Positions 18,344-27,341 are shown, counted from the first letter of the stretch. The stretch: DNA of 64,000 nucleotides from Streptomyces sp. SID13726 (GCF_010548375.1 NZ_JAAGLY010000004.1:62001-126000); one strand, 5' to 3'. Notes: generated from the letters alone by a model not told the origin. Program-made: numbers and translations.

Positions 18344-21300
18344 ATGTCCGACCGATTCCGTCGGCTTTCATTCGGCGGTACATGGAAAGGGCGAACGCCG
18401 GGAAGATTCCTGGTCCTCGCCACCGTCAGCGCACTCTGCATGACTCCGCTCGCCGCTCAGCAGGCCTCAGCCGATACTGCGGCCGATTCCCCGCCGGGCT
18501 CCGTCGCGGACGTGAACGCCGGGCAACCGGACCTCACCCCGGCCCCGACGGACGACACAGATCCACCGGCGCCGACCGGCTCGCTGCGGCCGTCCGACGA
18601 CGGCGACCTGACGACCACCGAACAGACCGCGGTGGCGGCCGCCCAGAAGCAGGCCGCGGTCACGGGCGAACCCGTCCAGGTGGCTGCCCTGACCACAGAG
18701 ACGACGACCACGACGGCAAACCCGTCCGGCACGCTCACCTACGACTCCAGCCTGCTGCCTGTTCGGGTGCGCAAAGCCCACCGGTGGGTTCCGGTGGACG
18801 CGACGCTCCAGCACAACGCCGACGGTTCCTGGAGTCCGAAGGCCGCCGCCGAACCCCTCGCCCTCTCCGGCGGAGGAACTGCTCCGCTCGCCACCATGAC
18901 CGAGGGAAAAGCCTCTCTCGCCCTCTCCTGGCCGCACGCACTGCCCACCCCGCAGGCGTCCGGCGCGAGCCTGACCTACCCCGACGTACTGCCCGACGTG
19001 GACCTCAAGGTCACCGCGGACACCCAGGGCGGCTGGTCCGAAGTCCTCGTCGTCAAGAACGCACAGGCCGCGACCGACCCAGGGCTTGCCCAACTCGCCC
19101 TGACCACCCGGGCCAAGGGCGTCTCCGTCGTCGACGACGGCCACGGCAACCTCGCCGCGACCACCCCCGACGGGCAGGTGCTGTTCAGCGCCCCGCAGCC
19201 CGCGATGTGGGACTCGACCGGCGCCCCGAAGGACACGGTCACGGCCCCCGCTCCCCAGGCCCATGTAGCCCGCGTCAAGGGGCAGTTGCGAGGCCACATG
19301 CTCTCCCTGACGCCCGACACCCATCTACTCGAAGACGCACGTACCAAGTTCCCGGTGTACATCGACCCCACCTGGAACCCGCACTACGCCAGTGGCGCCA
19401 AACAGCACTACGTGGAGACCCAGCAGGGCTGCCCCACCGCGAAGAACTACGACTCCACCCAGTACGGCGACCCCGGTGTCGGCTACAACAGCTGGTCGGG
19501 CTGCATCGGCGGCGAGCGCTCGTACTTCCAACTCGCGGTGCCCTCAGCCATCTACGATGCCCACGTCGTCTCCGCCACGGTGAACGCCAAGGAGAACTAC
19601 TCCGCCAGTTGCAGCCTGTCCTCGGACGTCTACCTCTACTGGTCCGGTGCGATCAGCTCCTCCACCACCTGGAACAGCAAGCCGTCGCTGACCGGCAAGC
19701 TCGCCACCAAGAGCTTCGGCCCCGCCTGCACCAGCGAGCCCTCCGGCGGCTTCTCGGTGACCTCGACCATCGCCAAGGGCGCTGCCGCACACTGGAAGAG
19801 CTGGACCTTCGCCCTGGTCAACAGCCAGAACGGCAGCGGTGACGGCAACTACTTCAAGCGGTTCGACAACAACCCGTCGATGTCGATCGAGTACAACCAC
19901 GTGCCCAACAAGCCCGGCACACTGGCCACCAAGGTCGGCTCCACCTCGCTCGGCTGCGGCACCGCGACCCCGTACCCGATCGTCGGCAAGACTCTCGCCA
20001 CCACCCCGCCCACCCTCAATGCCACGGTCAGCGACACCGACAAGGACGCGCTCGCCGCGACCTACTCGTACTGGGTGGGCAGCAGTTCGGCCACCACGAC
20101 CACCAGTGCCACCGTCGCGAGCGGAGCGAACGCGCCGAAGCAGCTGCCCTCCGCGTTCATGAGCGGACTGGCCGACGGCAGCGTGGTGAGCTGGAAGGTC
20201 ACCTCCAGTGATGGCGAGGACACCTCCGCGGTCTCGGCGACCTGTCACTTCACCGTCGATCTGCACAGCCCCGCCCAGCCGACCGTCACCAGCGCGGACG
20301 GCCTCTACCCCGAGGACCAGTCCGGCACGACCACGGCAGGCACCCCGGGCACCTTCACCATCTCGGTGGACCCCGGCGCCAACGGCAACAACGCGGCCAA
20401 GTTCCTCTACGGCCTCGACGCGGCCCCTCCGACCTCCAACACCCCGGCCGCGCAGACCAAGACGGCCGCCGGCAACAAGGCCACCGTCACCGTGACCCCG
20501 GTGGCGCCCGGCACGCACACTCTCTACGCCTACGCGGTCGATTCGGCCGGCAACGTCTCCTCGCAGCAGCAGTACGAGTTCACAGCCCTTGGGCACGCCA
20601 CGAAGACCTACGCCGGCCTCCAGGCGGCCTTCGACAACACCGCCACCACCGACGACAGCGACCGCGCCACCGCCGACGCCGACGGAGTGGGAGCCACGCT
20701 CTCCCTCCAGAGCCTCAAGGCGGCGGGCTGGCAGCCCGGCGGGAAGATCACCGTGGACGGTGCCGCCTTCACCCTGCCCAACTGGGGCTCCGCAAGCGGC
20801 GACAACGTGATGGCGGCCAACCAGACCATCCAGATGAACGGAACCAGCGGCCAGGCCCTCGTCTTCCTCGGGTTCTCCACCTACGGCTTCGTAGGATCCC
20901 AGCACCAGGGCGGCGACACCGCCAGCCCCGTGGTGCCGGACAGCACCAACACCTCGGCCACCAACTGCAGCCTGGGCAACGGCACTTACGAGGACTGCGT
21001 CACCCCCAAGGGCGCCATCAGCTACGGCGACGGCACCACGCAGCCGTACTACCTGACCATGCCCGACTGGGTGTACGGCTCCGACACCCTGGCAGCCGTG
21101 ACCCTGCTCCATCGCAACACACCGAGCGCCCAGGAGACCCGGAGCACCAACATCTACGCCTTCGCGGTGCCGTTGAAGGCGGGCGCCACCGTCGACTCGG
21201 TAAGGCTGCCCGACCTGGCCGACGCCGCTCGCAAGTACGTGCCGGGCCTGCACATCATCGGCATGTCGGTCCGAGACACCGCCACGGCTGCGAACGGAGC

Positions 21301-22513
21301 TTCCTGGACCGGCAGTTGGAGTGCGCCCAGCGAAGAGCGGTTCCACTTCTCGGACATGGGGGCCTTCAGCAACCAGACCTTCCGTGAGGTCACCATGGCC
21401 AGCGCGGGCGGCGACTCGGTACGGCTGCGCCTGTCCAACGCCCTCGGTACCGACCCGCTCACCCTGGACCATGTCACCGTCGCCCCGTACGGCAACGGCG
21501 CCACCCTGACCTCCCCACCGGTCGACGTCACCTTCGGCGGGGCGAAGTCGGTGGTGATCCCGGAGGGCGGCGAGCTCTACAGCGACCCGATCCCCATGAC
21601 CGTGGCCCCACGCGGGGTGATCACCACCAGCATCCATCTGGTGAACCAGGTCAACTACCTGGTCATGCATCCGTGGGCGGCCGGGGACACGCTCAGCTAC
21701 GTCAGTGCCACCGGCAGCGGCGACCACACCACCGACACCGCCAGTACGGCGTTCACGGGCACGGGCACGATCTCAGCGGGCCGTTTCGCGGACATCCTCA
21801 CCGGGGTCGACGTCACGACCACGGATCACCGGCCGACGGTCTCCGTGCTGGGCGACGGTCTCGTGGACACTCGCACCACCGGCACCACGGCGGCCTACAA
21901 CGGCTCACGCTTCAACCAGTGGCTCGCGTACCGGCTGGTCAACAACACCGACGGCGTCCCTGTCTACGGCGTGGTCGCCTCCGGCATAGAGAACAACTAC
22001 CTCGGCACCGACCAGGGAGCAGGGGCAGGCGGCCGGGCCGCACTCACGCGCCTGGACCGGGACGTCCTGTCCGTCCCCGGCATCCGCACGGTCGTGGTCA
22101 CCCAGGGCCTGGAGGACATCGTCGCGGGCCATGACGACGTCGACATCGACAACGCACTCGGGCTCCTGCGAGATCAGCTCAAGGGCTGGGGCATCAAGGT
22201 CGTCTTCACCACTCTGACCCCCTGCGACGGCTACGGCCCCTGCACCGCGGCCGTCGACCAGAACCGCATCGACTCCAACACCTGGATCACCGACCAACTC
22301 GACTTCACCACACCGACCGTTAGCTACGTCGACGCGGAAGCGGTCGTAGGGGTCACGGACACCGCGAGCACGGCGGACCCGCAGGCGCTGAAGCTGGGCA
22401 GCGACACCGCCCCGGCGGACTTCGACGCCGGTGACCACGTCAACCTCACGTCCGACGGATACAGCGCGATCAGCGACACCTACGACCTCGCCTCACTCGG
22501 CCCGGACGCATAG
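18344..22513 (+). CDS. Large secreted DNRLRE-type protein with degenerate SGNH domain
   Basis: A 1389-residue protein; ATG 18344 follows GGGGGT. A signal peptide (about residues 20-45, ending QQASADTAAD) precedes a domain common at the N-termini of Streptomyces wall-associated and Rhs-like proteins (LTYPDVLPDVDLKVTAD, FPVYIDPTWNPHYASG). A DNRLRE-like beta domain (RSYFQLAVPSAIYDAHVVSA) and Ig-like repeats (TPGTFTISVDPGANGNNAAK, VAPGTHTLYAYAVDSAGNVS) follow. The C-terminal ~350 residues have the fold order of an SGNH/GDSL hydrolase (SVLGDGLVD, TVVVTQGLEDIVAG, DAGDHVNLTSDGY), but the nucleophile position reads GDG where GDS is expected. The DxxH dyad remains. Divergent from the toxin gene; a role as surface scaffold or toxin accessory is possible but unproven. 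Confidence 0.75.
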   Translation: MSDRFRRLSFGGTWKGRTPGRFLVLATVSALCMTPLAAQQASADTAADSPPGSVADVNAGQPDLTPAPTDDTDPPAPTGSLRPSDDGDLTTTEQTAVAAAQKQAAVTGEPVQVAALTTETTTTTANPSGTLTYDSSLLPVRVRKAHRWVPVDATLQHNADGSWSPKAAAEPLALSGGGTAPLATMTEGKASLALSWPHALPTPQASGASLTYPDVLPDVDLKVTADTQGGWSEVLVVKNAQAATDPGLAQLALTTRAKGVSVVDDGHGNLAATTPDGQVLFSAPQPAMWDSTGAPKDTVTAPAPQAHVARVKGQLRGHMLSLTPDTHLLEDARTKFPVYIDPTWNPHYASGAKQHYVETQQGCPTAKNYDSTQYGDPGVGYNSWSGCIGGERSYFQLAVPSAIYDAHVVSATVNAKENYSASCSLSSDVYLYWSGAISSSTTWNSKPSLTGKLATKSFGPACTSEPSGGFSVTSTIAKGAAAHWKSWTFALVNSQNGSGDGNYFKRFDNNPSMSIEYNHVPNKPGTLATKVGSTSLGCGTATPYPIVGKTLATTPPTLNATVSDTDKDALAATYSYWVGSSSATTTTSATVASGANAPKQLPSAFMSGLADGSVVSWKVTSSDGEDTSAVSATCHFTVDLHSPAQPTVTSADGLYPEDQSGTTTAGTPGTFTISVDPGANGNNAAKFLYGLDAAPPTSNTPAAQTKTAAGNKATVTVTPVAPGTHTLYAYAVDSAGNVSSQQQYEFTALGHATKTYAGLQAAFDNTATTDDSDRATADADGVGATLSLQSLKAAGWQPGGKITVDGAAFTLPNWGSASGDNVMAANQTIQMNGTSGQALVFLGFSTYGFVGSQHQGGDTASPVVPDSTNTSATNCSLGNGTYEDCVTPKGAISYGDGTTQPYYLTMPDWVYGSDTLAAVTLLHRNTPSAQETRSTNIYAFAVPLKAGATVDSVRLPDLADAARKYVPGLHIIGMSVRDTATAANGASWTGSWSAPSEERFHFSDMGAFSNQTFREVTMASAGGDSVRLRLSNALGTDPLTLDHVTVAPYGNGATLTSPPVDVTFGGAKSVVIPEGGELYSDPIPMTVAPRGVITTSIHLVNQVNYLVMHPWAAGDTLSYVSATGSGDHTTDTASTAFTGTGTISAGRFADILTGVDVTTTDHRPTVSVLGDGLVDTRTTGTTAAYNGSRFNQWLAYRLVNNTDGVPVYGVVASGIENNYLGTDQGAGAGGRAALTRLDRDVLSVPGIRTVVVTQGLEDIVAGHDDVDIDNALGLLRDQLKGWGIKVVFTTLTPCDGYGPCTAAVDQNRIDSNTWITDQLDFTTPTVSYVDAEAVVGVTDTASTADPQALKLGSDTAPADFDAGDHVNLTSDGYSAISDTYDLASLGPDA

Positions 22514-22550
22514 AAGGACCCCAACGGCGAACCCCCACCGCACAACCCAG

Positions 22551-22582
22551 AAGGCGGCCACCCCCAAAGGGGCAGCCGCCTT
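22551..22582. terminator. Bidirectional terminator hairpin
   Basis: AAGGCGGC (22551-22558) pairs with GCCGCCTT (22575-22582), with a second CCCC/GGGG stem around AAA inside. It lies between the convergent ends of the 1389-residue protein gene and the L,D-transpeptidase gene. Confidence 0.8.
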
Positions 22583-22626
22583 CCCGTATCCGTCAATCCG
22601 TGAATCCGTCAATCAGCCGGCGTCCC

Positions 22627-23874
22627 TCAGACCGCCGACCCCGCCTTCCAGTCCGCCCAGCTCAGGTTCCAGCCGTTGAGGCCGTTGTCCGGGGCCACCG
22701 TCTTGTCGCCGGTGTTCTTCACGACCACCACGTCGCCGACGATGGAGTTGGTGTAGAACCAGTAGCCCGCCGTGCCGGTGTCGTTGGCGCCCTTGGTGTC
22801 CGAGAGGCCCACGCAGCCGTGGCTGGTGTTGACGCTGCCGAAGATGGACTTGGCGCCCCAGTAGTTGCCGTGCACGAAGGTGCCGGAGTTGGTGAGGCGG
22901 ATGGCGTGCGGTACGTCCTTGATGTCGTACTCGCCCTTGCCGTCGTCGTCGGTGAAGCCCACGGTCGCGCCGTTCATGCGCGTCTCCTTGAACTTCTCGG
23001 ACATCACCATGATGCCTTCGTACGTCTTGTTCTCCGGCGAACCGGCCGAGATCGGGATGGTCTTGATCGTCGCGCCGTTGTGCGTGATCTTCATCTGCTT
23101 GGTCTTGGCGTCGACGTACGAGACCTGGTTGCGGCCGATCTTGAAGGAGACCGTCTTCTGCTGGACGCCGTAGACACCGGAGGCGCCCTCGACACCGTCG
23201 AGCGCGAGCTTCAGCGTGACGGTGGAGTTCTCCTTCCAGTACTCGTCGGGGCGGCAGTCCATGCGCTGGGTGCTGAACCAGTGGCAGACGACTTCCTGAC
23301 CGCTGGTCGTGGAGACGGTGATGCCCTTCTGGACGGCCGCCTTGTTGGTGATCGCCTTGTTGAAGTTGATCGACACCGGCATGCCCACGCCGACGGTCGA
23401 GCCGTCCTCCGGCGTGAAGTTGCCTATGAAGCTGTTGGCCGGGGAGACGGTCGTGAACGAGGCGTTCTCGTGCGCGACGAGACCGTCCGAGTCCTTGGCC
23501 TCCGCGGCGACCTTGTAGGTCGTGGAGCGCTCCAGCTGCGCCTCGGGCTTCCAGCTCGTCTTGTCGGCGGACAGCGCGCCCGCGACCTTGGAGCCGTCGG
23601 CCGTCGTCATCGTCACGTCGGTGAGCGTGCCCTTGCTCACCACGACGGCGGCGGAGTTGTTGATGGAGGCGTTGTCCGAGCCGTCCTTGGGCGTGATCTT
23701 GATCTCGGCCTGTGAGCTCTTCTTGGCCGCCGCCTCGTCGGCCTTGGCCTGCGAGGTGTCCCCGCTGCCGTTCGATGAGCTGTCGTCGCTGCTCGAACAC
23801 GCCGAGAGCACCAGCACACCGCCGAGCAGAGCGGACGCGACCGTCAGGCCCCTGCGCCGCTTACTGACCGTCAT
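22627..23874 (-). CDS. L,D-transpeptidase lipoprotein (YkuD) with Ig-like domains
   Basis: A 415-residue lipoprotein: signal MTVSKRRRGLTVASALLGG with lipobox LSAC, a serine-rich linker, two Ig-like regions (KGTLTDVTMTTADGSKVAG; NSFIGNFTPEDGSTVGVGM) and a C-terminal YkuD domain with the catalytic motif SHGCVGLSD and an upstream GNYWG. I chose ATG 23874 over 23889 because GGAGAAG sits at a proper distance. Family role: formation of 3-3 peptidoglycan cross-links outside the membrane, resistant to penicillins but not carbapenems. It converges with the 1389-residue protein gene; the next gene upstream encodes an acidic cytoplasmic protein. Confidence 0.92.
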   Translation of the reverse strand: MTVSKRRRGLTVASALLGGVLVLSACSSSDDSSSNGSGDTSQAKADEAAAKKSSQAEIKITPKDGSDNASINNSAAVVVSKGTLTDVTMTTADGSKVAGALSADKTSWKPEAQLERSTTYKVAAEAKDSDGLVAHENASFTTVSPANSFIGNFTPEDGSTVGVGMPVSINFNKAITNKAAVQKGITVSTTSGQEVVCHWFSTQRMDCRPDEYWKENSTVTLKLALDGVEGASGVYGVQQKTVSFKIGRNQVSYVDAKTKQMKITHNGATIKTIPISAGSPENKTYEGIMVMSEKFKETRMNGATVGFTDDDGKGEYDIKDVPHAIRLTNSGTFVHGNYWGAKSIFGSVNTSHGCVGLSDTKGANDTGTAGYWFYTNSIVGDVVVVKNTGDKTVAPDNGLNGWNLSWADWKAGSAV

Positions 23875-24047
23875 CACACGCTTCTCCATCGTCGCCGATT
23901 CCCAGAAACCCCGAGAGTCCCCGTCAATAAAAACTAAACGCTACGACCGGTTCGTCCCGTTCCACCTTCCGCGAAGGTGTGGGGCACACCACGCCCACCG
24001 GGGCGGGGGGTGCGTCTGTCGGCCCGTGCGACCCCTGAGACGACGAA

Positions 24048-24075
24048 ACCCCGGACGGCGGTTGCCACCCGGGGT
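24048..24075 (-). terminator. Terminator hairpin downstream of acidic protein gene
   Basis: ACCCCGG (24048-24054) pairs with CCGGGGT (24069-24075), loop of 14 nt, with GC-rich stem typical of actinobacterial terminators. It follows the stop at 24096 on the minus strand. Confidence 0.55.
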
Positions 24076-24095
24076 CACGAATTTCCCGGGCACGC

Positions 24096-24440
24096 TCAGC
24101 CGACGGCTTCTTCTTCCTCGTCCTCCTCGACATCATCCTCGTCGAGGTCCCAGTCCGGCGAATCCGGGTCGTAGTCGATCTGCTCGCTGCTCCAGGATGC
24201 CTGGGCCAGTTCGACCCCCGGAACCTCCCCCACCAGGTCGAACGGGTCCACGAGGTAGGCGAGGGCCTCCGCAGTGTCTTCCGTCACAGCACCCTCGGCG
24301 TGCGCGCGCTCGTCGTCCGGCATGTCCGGATCGTCCGCGATCCGGGCGAGCGCGGCCCGAGTCACGGCGTCCTGGTCGTCCACCTCGACGACCAGTTCCA
24401 CCCGAAGTCGTACAAAACGTGATGTCTCTGGAGTGCTCAT
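24096..24440 (-). CDS. Acidic conserved protein (114 aa)
   Basis: A 114-residue protein starting MSTPETSRFVRLRVELVVEV and ending in a strongly acidic run (DEDDVEEDEEEEAVG). No catalytic motif, no signal peptide. ATG 24440 gives the natural start and no Shine-Dalgarno sequence is evident. It is divergent from the sortase-substrate gene at 24550. Such acidic-tailed proteins at this place are conserved in Streptomyces, but I know no assigned function. Confidence 0.75.
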   Translation of the reverse strand: MSTPETSRFVRLRVELVVEVDDQDAVTRAALARIADDPDMPDDERAHAEGAVTEDTAEALAYLVDPFDLVGEVPGVELAQASWSSEQIDYDPDSPDWDLDEDDVEEDEEEEAVG

Positions 24441-24549
24441 GCGGGGAGCGTAAAGCCCATCCCTCCCGTGACTTTCCCGTGACCCGCGCCTTTCACTAAC
24501 ATCGGCCCACACGGCCAATTCGCCAGCGCCACAAGGGGATCGATATTCC

Positions 24550-24852
24550 GTGTCATCCGCTCGCCGTCCGTTGCTGACCGCCACCGCCGCGGGGACCCTC
24601 CTGGGTGCCCTGTGGTTCGTCCCGTCCGCCAACGCGTCCCAGGACGCGCCGGCGAGAACAGAGCCGTCCGTGCAGGCCACGGCACAGGCGCGGGCCACGA
24701 CCACGAGCGCGGACACCGTTACGGACGACACGCGGCTCGCCGACACCGGCAGCTTCGACACCACGCCGTACGTCGTCGGCGGCACCCTCTTCCTCACTCT
24801 GGGTGCGGGCTTCGTCGTCTATTCGGTACGCCGGGAACGCCTCGGTTTTTAA
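24550..24852 (+). CDS. Small LAxTG sortase-substrate surface protein
   Basis: A 100-residue exported protein: basic start, signal peptide (RRPLLTATAAGTLLGALWF, cleaved near ANAS), a short T/A-rich mature part, then sorting signal LADTG at about residues 62-66, a hydrophobic helix and a basic tail (RRERLGF). LAxTG is the motif of Streptomyces class E sortases, so it should be covalently anchored to peptidoglycan. GTG 24550 is preceded by AAGGGG at about 11 nt. The mature part is only about 30 residues, so it is likely a small surface spacer. Nearest sortase gene is not in this window. Confidence 0.82.
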   Translation: MSSARRPLLTATAAGTLLGALWFVPSANASQDAPARTEPSVQATAQARATTTSADTVTDDTRLADTGSFDTTPYVVGGTLFLTLGAGFVVYSVRRERLGF

Positions 24853-24858
24853 ACGCGC

Positions 24859-24888
24859 TTGACGATTTCTTGGACCAACGTTCATAGT
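24859..24888 (+). promoter_or_regulatory. Likely vegetative promoter of the lipoprotein gene
   Basis: TTGACG (24859-24864) and CATAGT (24883-24888) are 18 bp apart, close to the HrdB-type consensus. The predicted transcription start coincides with the ATG at 24895, which has no Shine-Dalgarno sequence, so a leaderless mRNA is expected. Confidence 0.6.
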
Positions 24889-24894
24889 CCGCGC

Positions 24895-25662
24895 ATGAAG
24901 AGATCATCGAGGGCGCGCATGGGCGCCACGGCGACCGTGAGCGTGCTGTCGCTCGCCCTCGTCACAGGGTGCGGCGGGGGCTCGGACGACGACTCCAAGG
25001 AGCCCGCCGCCGCCTCCAAGCCGGGCACGAGCGCGAGCACGACCGCGAATGCGAGCACCACGGCGAAGGCACTCACCGCCGCCGAGTTGGAGAAGCTGCT
25101 GCTCGTCCCGAGCGACCTCCCCAGGGACAAGGTCGCCGACGGCGACGACACCCTGCCGAAGTCCCGGAGCGAGCTGAAGACGGACAAGGACGCCTGCGCC
25201 CCGCTCGGCCACGCCCTGGCCGCCCTCCCGCCGGGCGACACCGACGCGGGCGCGAGCAACACCGTCACCTCGGAAGAGCGCGTCGGGGACTCCTTCGCCG
25301 TCACCATGACCAGCGTCGGCCTCTCCTCGTACGACGGCGACGGCGCCGAGCGGGCTCTCGCGGCCGTCTCCGCCGGGATCGCGGCCTGCGCCGGGGGGTT
25401 CGGCATCACCGCCCAGGGCGAGGAGATGAAGATCACCAAGGTCGCTGCGGGCAAGGCCTCGGGCCAGGGTGACGCGTCGGTGGCCTTCGTCCTGGACGCC
25501 GACATGGACGGCGAGGGCACGGGCAGCTTCACCGTCCAGGTGGTGCGCGTCGGCAGCACCGTCTCCACCTACTACTCGGTCGACTCCGCCTCCATCGAGG
25601 GCGGCAAGGCCTCCACCGTGCCGCTCGCCGTGCTCGACGCGCAGGTGGCCAAGCTGAAGTGA
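24895..25662 (+). CDS. Lipoprotein of unknown function
   Basis: A 255-residue lipoprotein: basic start MKRSSRARMG, hydrophobic core, lipobox LVTGC, then G/S/A/T-rich linker and a globular part beginning ALTAAELEKLLLVPSDLPRD. The fold is unknown to me. The truncated gene at 6089-6774 looks like a diverged relative with similar segment order. It is followed by a hairpin at 25667 and converges on hutH. Confidence 0.85.
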   Translation: MKRSSRARMGATATVSVLSLALVTGCGGGSDDDSKEPAAASKPGTSASTTANASTTAKALTAAELEKLLLVPSDLPRDKVADGDDTLPKSRSELKTDKDACAPLGHALAALPPGDTDAGASNTVTSEERVGDSFAVTMTSVGLSSYDGDGAERALAAVSAGIAACAGGFGITAQGEEMKITKVAAGKASGQGDASVAFVLDADMDGEGTGSFTVQVVRVGSTVSTYYSVDSASIEGGKASTVPLAVLDAQVAKLK

Positions 25663-25666
25663 CACC

Positions 25667-25700
25667 GAGGGCCCCGCCGTCGTCGTACGGCAGAGCCCTC
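25667..25700. terminator. Terminator hairpin between lipoprotein gene and hutH
   Basis: GAGGGC (25667-25672) pairs with GCCCTC (25695-25700), and inside it GCCGT pairs with ACGGC. It lies between convergent genes and probably serves both. Confidence 0.6.
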
Positions 25701-25721
25701 GACCAACCCGGCGAACGCCTA

Positions 25722-27266
25722 CTACCGCAGTGGCCCGGTGACGGCCTCCACCGCCGCGACCAGCCGCCCCTCACGCACGAACACGTCGGCCGCGGCGAGG
25801 TCGGGCGACAGGAACCGGTCGGGCCCGGGACCCTCGACCCCCGCCTTCCGTACGGCGGTGATGGCGGCCCGGGTCGCCGGCGCGGGACTCAGCCCCTCCC
25901 TCAACTCGACGGCGCGCGAGGCGGCGTAGAGCTCGACGGCGAGCACCCGCGTGAGGTTGTCGACGGCGGTACGCAGCTTGCGCGCGGCGGACCACCCCAT
26001 CGACACGTGGTCCTCCTGCATCGCGGAGGAGGGGATCGAGTCCGCCGAAGCCGGCACGGCCAGCCGCTTCAACTCGCTGACCAGCGCGGCCTGGGTGTAC
26101 TGCGCGATCATCAACCCCGAGTCCACACCGGCGTCGTCGGCGAGGAACGGCGGCAGCCCGTGCGACCGGTTCTTGTCGAGCAGCCGGTCGGTCCGCCGCT
26201 CGGCGATGGACGCGAGATCGGCGACGGCGATGGCGAGGAAATCAAGCACATAAGCGACAGGCGCCCCATGGAAGTTGCCGTTGGACTCCACCCTCCCATC
26301 AGGCAGCACAACGGGGTTGTCGACCGCGGACGCCAACTCCCGCTCCGCCACCAGCCGCGCGTGCGCCAAGGTGTCCCGCCCGGCCCCGGCGACCTGCGGG
26401 GCGCAGCGCACGGAGTAGGCGTCCTGCACCCGGGGAGCGTCGTCCTGGTGATGCCCGGTGAGCTCCGAACCCTCCAGCACGGCAAGCATGTTGGCGGCGG
26501 AGTCCCCCTGCCCCGGATGCGGCCGGATGGCGTGCAGCTCGGGAGCGAGCACCCGGTCGGTACCGAGCAGCGCCTCAAGACTCAACGCGGCCGTGACGTC
26601 AGCGGACTTGTAGAGCATGTCCAGATCGGCGAGCGCCATGACCAGCATCCCGAGCATGCCGTCGGTGCCGTTGAGAAGGGCGAGCCCTTCCTTCTCCCGC
26701 AGTTCGACGGGCGCGATCCCGTGCTCCGCGAGCAACTCACCGGCGGCCCGCACCACACCGTCGGGCCCCTCGGCGTCCCCCTCCCCCATCAAGGTGAGGG
26801 CACAGTGCGAGAGCGGCGCGAGATCCCCGGAGCACCCGAGCGACCCGTACTCGTGCACCACGGGCGTGATCCCGGCGTTGAGCACATCGGCCATGGTCTG
26901 CGCGACCTCGGGCCGCACCCCCGTGTGCCCCGAGCAGACGGTCTTCAGCCGCAGGAACATCAACGCCCGTACGACCTCCCGCTCCACCCTCGGCCCCATT
27001 CCCGCGGCATGCGAGCGGACGATGTTCCGCTGCAACTGGGCCCGGAGTTCCTGGCTGATGTGCCGGGTCGCGAGGGCGCCGAAGCCGGTGCTGACGCCGT
27101 AGACGGGCTCGGGCTTGGCCGCGAGGGCGTCCACGATCCCGCGGGCGGCGGCCAGCGCCGAGACCGCCTCCTCGGACAGCTCGACACGAGCACCGCCCCG
27201 GGCCACGGCCAGGACGTCGGACGCGGTGACCCCGGACGTCCCCACCACCACAGTGTGCATATCCAT
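25722..27266 (-). CDS. hutH: Histidine ammonia-lyase
   Basis: A 514-residue enzyme that deaminates L-histidine to trans-urocanate, the first step of histidine catabolism. The MIO-forming region reads GSLGCSGDLAPLSH with Ser near residue 146; Cys-Ser-Gly replaces the textbook Ala-Ser-Gly, as I recall for other Streptomyces HutH. Other family blocks are YGVSTGFGALA near residue 55 and FHGAPVAYVLDF. Start ATG 27266 (MDMHTVVVG) has no Shine-Dalgarno sequence but the hexamer TACGCT at 27274-27279 lies 7 nt upstream, so the mRNA is probably leaderless. The enzyme is cytosolic and tetrameric in characterised members. No other hut gene is adjacent. Confidence 0.96.
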   Translation of the reverse strand: MDMHTVVVGTSGVTASDVLAVARGGARVELSEEAVSALAAARGIVDALAAKPEPVYGVSTGFGALATRHISQELRAQLQRNIVRSHAAGMGPRVEREVVRALMFLRLKTVCSGHTGVRPEVAQTMADVLNAGITPVVHEYGSLGCSGDLAPLSHCALTLMGEGDAEGPDGVVRAAGELLAEHGIAPVELREKEGLALLNGTDGMLGMLVMALADLDMLYKSADVTAALSLEALLGTDRVLAPELHAIRPHPGQGDSAANMLAVLEGSELTGHHQDDAPRVQDAYSVRCAPQVAGAGRDTLAHARLVAERELASAVDNPVVLPDGRVESNGNFHGAPVAYVLDFLAIAVADLASIAERRTDRLLDKNRSHGLPPFLADDAGVDSGLMIAQYTQAALVSELKRLAVPASADSIPSSAMQEDHVSMGWSAARKLRTAVDNLTRVLAVELYAASRAVELREGLSPAPATRAAITAVRKAGVEGPGPDRFLSPDLAAADVFVREGRLVAAVEAVTGPLR

Positions 27267-27341
27267 ATTCAGGAGCGTACGCACTGAATTCCAGGATGTC
27301 ACTACTGGTTCGGGGTTACGCCCCTTACACCCCGGCCCGCC

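Noticed and set aside
11011..22513. Biosynthetic gene cluster (non-ribosomal or polyketide) suggested by two giant genes
   Set aside because: Neither has adenylation, ketosynthase or carrier domains; they are YD-repeat and DNRLRE/Ig-type secreted proteins.
22200..22513. Active GDSL esterase call for the 1389-residue protein
   Set aside because: The nucleophile Ser is Gly and the block III Asn is missing, so catalytic function is not supported.
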